From contig CAKZUE010000041.1 of NCBI GenBank assembly GCA_937920635.1, forward strand, positions 1-48,484: 48,484 bases of DNA, in the 5' to 3' direction. Below, one piece after another: positions 44,913-48,484 of this stretch (its first letter is position 1; the number at the start of each line of letters is the position of its first letter). The notes below the pieces were generated by a model. That model was given only the letters and a program-made list of their open reading frames with translations. It was not told the origin of the DNA and did not search any database. The DNA comes from an uncultured Bryobacteraceae bacterium (lineage in GTDB: Bacteria > Acidobacteriota > Terriglobia > Bryobacterales > Bryobacteraceae). A program made the translations under genes and the position numbers.

Positions 44913-45767
44913 ATGACGGCGCCCGGGGCGGCGCCGCCGGCGCCGTCCATCATCGGCCTTGGCATCCGGGCGGCGCTGTTCCTGCTGCTGGCGCGCATCG
45001 GCGCCATGGTGTTTGGCGGTCTGTTGTATTGGGGCTTCGACAGCCTTTTGTTAGCCAGCGCCCTGGGTGTGTTTCTGGCGGCGGCGCTGGCCACGGCGGC
45101 TGCGCTGCGCATCTTCGAGCGGGGGCGTCTGGAGGATGTGGGGCTCGGCTGGCCGCGCGCGCAGCGCCACCTGATCACGGGGACGCTGGCGGGACTGCTG
45201 GCGGGCGTGGCGGCGGCGGGGCTGCCGGTGCTGTTCGGGCTGGCGTCCTGGGTGCGCACGGCGGAGGCGGAGATGGCCGCGGGTGTCGGGAAGTTTGTGT
45301 TCGTGACGGTGCTGTTGTGGCTCGGCGCGGCAGGCGAAGAACTGATGTTCCGCGGCTACCCGTTCCAGATCCTGGCGCGGCGCTTTGGGCCGGGCTGGGT
45401 GATCCCCCCTTTTGCGGTGCTATTTGCGCTGGCGCACTTTGACAATCCGCAGTCCAACTGGGCGGCTGTGGCCAACACGGCGCTGTGGGGCGTGGTTCTG
45501 GGACTGGCTTACTGGCGCAGCCGGGACCTGTGGTTGCCGATCGGGCTGCACTTCGGCTGGAACTGGGCCCTGCCTCTGGCCGGGGTGAATCTCAGCGGGT
45601 TTAAGATGGGGTTGACGGGCCGGATGCTCGAGTGGAAGGCAGGGCCATTATGGAGCGGGGGCGAGTACGGAATCGAGGCCGGGCTTCCCACGACGGCGGC
45701 GGCGCTGCTGTTGCTGGCCTGGCTCTGGCGCGGGAAAGGGCAACCCGAGGCCGGTGGAAGCGTCTAA
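44913..45767 (+). CDS. CPBP-family intramembrane metalloprotease
   Basis: A 284-residue polytopic protein with about eight hydrophobic helices. The CPBP (Rce1/Abi) motifs are in order: GEELMFRG with Glu142, Glu143 and Arg147, FALAHF with His175, and HFGWNW with His213 and Asn217. Eukaryotic Rce1 cleaves prenylated CaaX proteins; bacterial relatives have roles in bacteriocin immunity and envelope stress, and no substrate is evident here. The N-terminal region is Ala/Pro-rich. ATG 44913 is the only sensible start; SD is weak. The next gene starts 21 bp later. Confidence 0.92.
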   Translation: MTAPGAAPPAPSIIGLGIRAALFLLLARIGAMVFGGLLYWGFDSLLLASALGVFLAAALATAAALRIFERGRLEDVGLGWPRAQRHLITGTLAGLLAGVAAAGLPVLFGLASWVRTAEAEMAAGVGKFVFVTVLLWLGAAGEELMFRGYPFQILARRFGPGWVIPPFAVLFALAHFDNPQSNWAAVANTALWGVVLGLAYWRSRDLWLPIGLHFGWNWALPLAGVNLSGFKMGLTGRMLEWKAGPLWSGGEYGIEAGLPTTAAALLLLAWLWRGKGQPEAGGSV

Positions 45768-45788
45768 CAGAGAGAGGGGGCTGAAGCC

Positions 45789-46595
45789 GTGCGGCGGCTG
45801 TGGGCGCTCATTCTCGTGGCCATGCTTCTGCCCGCGCAGCGGGGCAAGGAAGACCGCGTCCGCAAGCTGACCGACGAAGAAAAGATCGAACTGCTGCGCG
45901 GCCTGACGGCCGAGTTCGCCACCGTCAAAGCGTTCATCCCGCGCGTCAAGCGCCCCGTGCAGATCCGCAGCGACGGCACCTACGACAAAGTGGAATGGCG
46001 CGAGAAGGGCGATGAATACGGGGCCGTGGCGCGCATCGGCGAACTCGTGCAGATCACGAAGATCGACATTGAAGACGACCGCATCGTGCTCCAGATCAAC
46101 GGCGGCCTGAACACGCGCGGCAAATGGTACGAGCGGGTGGAGGGCGGCGTAGGCACATCGGGGCGCACCGTGCCCATGTCGCGCAACATCACCCGCTCGG
46201 CGGGCACCACAATTGCACTTGTTTTCCCGGGCCGGATTCCGCCCGAGACCAGGCCCGCCGACATCAAGCAGATGCTCAAGCCGGTGCTCGAGTTCGACAC
46301 GCGCACGGCGACGCAGAACTACTTTGACACGCTGCCGCCGGAGATCCAGGAAGCGATCAAGGCCAGCCGCGCCGAGGTGGGCATGACGCCGGAGCAGGTC
46401 CGGATGGCGCTGGGCCATCCGCGCGACCGCTGGCGCGAAACCGTCGACGGCGTCGAGACCGAGGACTGGGTCTACGGGTACCCGCCGGGCAAGATCACGT
46501 TCGTCACCTTCGCCAATGGCAAGGTGATCCGCGTGAAAGACTCTTACGCCGGCCTGGGCGGCCAGACCGTGCCCATGCCCCCGCCGCCGCGGTAG
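45789..46595 (+). CDS. Exported protein with a BamE/SmpA-like C-terminal segment
   Basis: A 268-residue protein with a short signal peptide (MRRLWALILVAMLLPAQ), then a charged region (RKLTDEEKIELLRGLTAEFATVK) and a beta-rich central domain. Near the C-terminus VGMTPEQVRMALGHPRDRWRETVDGVETEDWVYG (given in part as GMTPEQVRMALGHPRDRW) resembles the BamE/OmlA motif, in which a G-M-T-x-x-x-V helix is followed by G-x-P and a strand ending W-x-Y. It may act in the envelope, but it lacks a lipobox. The start is GTG 45789 with a G-rich SD (AGGGGG) about 7 nt upstream. Its stop abuts the stop of the convergent quinone oxidoreductase. Confidence 0.7.
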   Translation: MRRLWALILVAMLLPAQRGKEDRVRKLTDEEKIELLRGLTAEFATVKAFIPRVKRPVQIRSDGTYDKVEWREKGDEYGAVARIGELVQITKIDIEDDRIVLQINGGLNTRGKWYERVEGGVGTSGRTVPMSRNITRSAGTTIALVFPGRIPPETRPADIKQMLKPVLEFDTRTATQNYFDTLPPEIQEAIKASRAEVGMTPEQVRMALGHPRDRWRETVDGVETEDWVYGYPPGKITFVTFANGKVIRVKDSYAGLGGQTVPMPPPPR

Positions 46596-47564
46596 TCAGG
46601 GAACCAGCAGAAGCTTTCCGGCCGTCTTGCGCGAAGCCAGCTCGGTCTGCGCCTGGCCCGCCTCCGCCAGCTTGTAGACTTTGTCGATCAGCAGCCGGAA
46701 CCGCCCCTCGATGAGCCAGCGGAACACATCGCCCGCGCGCCACAGCAGCTCGTCGCGGGTGGCGCAGTAGTGCATCAGCGTGGGGCGGGTCAGGAACAGC
46801 GAACCTCTCTGGCTGAGCACCAGCGGCTGGAAGGCGGGCACGGCGCCGCTGGCGTTGCCGAAGCTGACCATCATGCCGCGCGGCCTGAGCGAGGCGAGGC
46901 TCTTTTCCCAGGTGGCGGCGCCCACCGAATCGTACACGACGTCCACGCCGCGCCCGCCGGTCAGCTTCTTCGTCTCGTACTCGAAATCGTCCTCGGTATA
47001 GAGGATCACCTCGTCGCAGCCCGCCTCGCGGGCGATCTTCGCCTTCTCCGGGGTGGAGGTGGTGCCGATGACGCGCGCCCCGCGGATCTTGGCCGCCGCC
47101 ACGATCCAGCGCCCCGTGCCGCCCGCCGCGGCGTGAACCAGGCACGTTTCGCCCTCTTTCAGCGGATACGTCGAGTGCGTCAGGTAATGCGCCGTCATGC
47201 CCTGCAGCAGCGCTGCCGCCGCGGACTGGAAATCCAGCTCCGGCGGAATCGGCACCAGCAGCCACGCCGGCACGGCGGCGTGCTCGGCGTAGGCGCCGCG
47301 GTGCATCGCCCAGGCGACGCGGTCGCCCGCTTTCACTTCCTTCACGCCCGGCGCCACCCGCTCCACCACGCCCGCCGCCTCCATGCCCAGCACCACCGGC
47401 GGCGCCGCCGGATAGAGCCCGGTTCGGTAATAAATGTCGATGAAGTTCACGCCGATGGCGTGCACCTTCACCAGCGCCTGCCCGTCGCCGGGCACGGGCA
47501 TGGGCAGATCTTCATAGCGCAGCTTCTCCACGCCGCCGAATTCCGTCACGAATACCGCTTTCAT
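46596..47564 (-). CDS. NADPH:quinone oxidoreductase (zinc-independent MDR family)
   Basis: A 322-residue medium-chain dehydrogenase/reductase. The N-terminal GroES-like domain runs from MKAVFVTEFGGVEKLRYEDLP and has GVNFIDIYYRTGLYP (about 40-54), typical of quinone reductases, and no structural-zinc cysteine cluster. The Rossmann domain has the loop HAAAGGTGRWIVAAAKIRGA (the usual V in GGVG is T). GVDVVYDSVG is the strand 5 segment. It probably reduces quinones or enones with NADPH as a detoxification step. AAGGAGG lies 8 nt before ATG 47564. The 43-residue upstream extension is not supported. Confidence 0.93.
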   Translation of the reverse strand: MKAVFVTEFGGVEKLRYEDLPMPVPGDGQALVKVHAIGVNFIDIYYRTGLYPAAPPVVLGMEAAGVVERVAPGVKEVKAGDRVAWAMHRGAYAEHAAVPAWLLVPIPPELDFQSAAAALLQGMTAHYLTHSTYPLKEGETCLVHAAAGGTGRWIVAAAKIRGARVIGTTSTPEKAKIAREAGCDEVILYTEDDFEYETKKLTGGRGVDVVYDSVGAATWEKSLASLRPRGMMVSFGNASGAVPAFQPLVLSQRGSLFLTRPTLMHYCATRDELLWRAGDVFRWLIEGRFRLLIDKVYKLAEAGQAQTELASRKTAGKLLLVP

Positions 47565-47619
47565 TTCCAATTCCTCCTTGGAAAGCGGGGACAGGCCCGC
47601 CTGGCGCCAATTTTTCTCC

Positions 47620-48165
47620 TCATGTCCGCAGCGCCCTCCGCAGATGAATGTACGCCGCAAAACCGAGCAAGTAAAGCAGTACGAACGGTGCAAAGATCAC
47701 GCGCGACACCGTGGCAGCGCCCTCGCCCCCGCTCAGCCCCGCGCGGAACAGCAGGAAGTGCGCCATCGTGCGCCACTGGCTGTAATCAAACCAGAAGTAG
47801 TCGCCGTTTTCGTTCAGGATGAAAACCTTGGCCGGTACCTGCCAGACGAGCGCCCACTTCCATTTCGCCATCAGCGGGGTGTCCGCGCAGACGATGCCCA
47901 TCACGTCGTAGCCGCAGCGGCGCAGCCGCGCATACAACTGTTTGCGGGCCGCGCGTCCCTGGTAATCGGACGTGCGGAGGATCTCGCCGCGGCTCGTATC
48001 GAAACCGCGCGGCGCGCCGCTGAAGCAGGTGAACAGGTCCACGCGCTGATTCACCGGTTGCCGGTACAGCCCCGGAAGAAGGTTCTCGATCAGGTGGCGG
48101 GGACCGCTCTCCACCAGCAGCACGCGCCGCGCGTCTGGGATATGCCGCGAGAAAAAGTACCGCAA
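47620..48165 (-). CDS. Conserved-looking protein with a C-terminal membrane helix
   Basis: A 181-residue protein not assigned to a known family. The N-terminal 115 residues look like an alpha/beta domain (RRVLLVESGPRHLIENLLPGL, then LYARLRRCGYDVMGIVCAD, then VWQVPAKVFILNENGDYFW). One hydrophobic helix (VIFAPFVLLYLLGFAAYIHL) follows near the C-terminus, with a basic end RRALRT, so a tail-anchored inner-membrane form is likely. The opening strands resemble nucleotide-sugar or glycosyltransferase-type folds, but no motif confirms it. The only nearby start is TTG 48165, 6 nt after a TACAAT hexamer; GTG codons a few residues later are possible. Confidence 0.6.
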   Translation of the reverse strand: MRYFFSRHIPDARRVLLVESGPRHLIENLLPGLYRQPVNQRVDLFTCFSGAPRGFDTSRGEILRTSDYQGRAARKQLYARLRRCGYDVMGIVCADTPLMAKWKWALVWQVPAKVFILNENGDYFWFDYSQWRTMAHFLLFRAGLSGGEGAATVSRVIFAPFVLLYLLGFAAYIHLRRALRT

Positions 48166-48171
48166 ATCGCC

Positions 48172-48177
48172 ATTGTA
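48172..48177 (-). promoter_or_regulatory. -10-like hexamer upstream of the TTG-start gene
   Basis: TACAAT on the minus strand ends 6 nt before TTG 48165, a leaderless-type spacing. Confidence 0.35.
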
Positions 48178-48351
48178 CCCGGCCTAACACAATGGTCTGT
48201 GCCTCGGCGGAAGGGTGCGCAGGCTCGCAAGGGAGCGGCCGCTCGTGCCGGCCGCGCCTGCCTCGGCATTTTCTTTTCTATTTTCAGCCGCTTTTGCGAT
48301 CAGGTCGCCTAATCCTGTTGACTGCTTCCACCTTCTGTGGTAAGTTGCGGC

Positions 48352-48357
48352 TATAAT
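48352..48357 (+). promoter_or_regulatory. Consensus TATAAT -10 box
   Basis: TATAAT lies 13 nt before ATG 48371. CACCTT 17 nt upstream is a weak -35 and TTGACT (48318-48323) is too far away. The box contains ATG 48356, which is therefore unlikely to be the true start. Confidence 0.5.
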
Positions 48358-48370
48358 GAGGGTGGAGCGG

Positions 48371-48484
48371 ATGAGAGGGACGCTTTTCTGGGCCGCGGCT
48401 TTCCTCGTGGCGGTCTCCGTAGCGCTGAGTTGGCCTGGCCCGAAAACCGGCTTATCCCAGGAACCCGGCGCCTGCTGGGATTGC
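48371..48484 (+). CDS. Exported protein, 5' end only
   Basis: The frame is open to the window edge and gives 38 residues. MRGTLFWAAAFLVAVSVALSW is a signal peptide, followed by PGPKTGLSQEPGACWDC with two cysteines. GGTGGAG lies 3 nt before ATG 48371 and TATAAT 13 nt before it. The family cannot be recognised from this length. Confidence 0.6.
   Translation, partial: MRGTLFWAAAFLVAVSVALSWPGPKTGLSQEPGACWDC

Noticed and set aside
47587-47609. GGGGACAGG plus CCCGCCTGGCGCCA, the latter also at 7245-7258
   Set aside because: A shared 14-mer in GC-rich sequence of this size is expected by chance, and no palindrome forms.

Overview
The window is high-GC bacterial chromosome and looks like Acidobacteriota, probably the Bryobacterales/Solibacter side. 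That placement is an inference from gene content: a DUF1080 (3-keto-disaccharide hydrolase-like) lipoprotein-like protein, Tat-exported Gfo/Idh/MocA oxidoreductases, a CRTAC1-type FG-GAP/ASPIC-UnbV protein, a TonB receptor with a carboxypeptidase-like N-terminal domain, and a glnA/glnE pair. No rRNA, tRNA or other taxonomic marker is present. About 40 genes are called, mostly housekeeping and metabolic, on both strands.

Layout. 1-163 (minus) is the start of a Cmr1-like type III-B CRISPR effector gene that runs off the left edge. 275-6834: phosphofructokinase, DUF1080 protein, a large TPR protein, miaA, a small secreted protein and fabI. 6835-7760 has no intact gene. It holds an inverted pair of short palindromic REP-like elements enclosing a remnant of a beta-helix gene, flanked by two copies of a longer degenerate intergenic repeat. 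7761-11512: Ca2+/H+ antiporter, MFS transporter and a POTRA-only protein. 11558-14939: lpdA-lipB-E2, a lipoate and 2-oxoacid dehydrogenase operon. 15599-22134: nitrogen assimilation, with two divergent glutamine synthetases, a MOSC protein and glnE; the last codons of glnE lie inside a third REP-like copy.

22487-30905: sugar and one-carbon style oxidoreductases (Gfo/Idh/MocA twice, a TIM-barrel epimerase), GNAT, argG, a deoxyhypusine-synthase-like protein and an FG-GAP protein. 30913-38987: an unknown 510-residue protein, then on the minus strand a TonB receptor with an S9 peptidase and another Tat-exported oxidoreductase. 39043-48165: hybrid histidine kinase, methyltransferase-like fragment, lipoprotein, a MarR/protoglobin operon with a clear promoter-operator, PilZ, peptide deformylase, CPBP protease, quinone oxidoreductase and small envelope proteins. 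A secreted-protein gene starts at 48371 and leaves the right edge.

The points most worth attention are: the Cmr1 start at the left edge; the MarR regulator with four C-terminal cysteines coupled to a protoglobin under a perfect palindromic operator; the REP-like elements with the enclosed gene relic and the recruited glnE terminus; a possible 15-codon leader ORF overlapping glnA; and a recurring pattern of -10-like hexamers placed 6-10 nt before start codons, which suggests frequent leaderless transcription.
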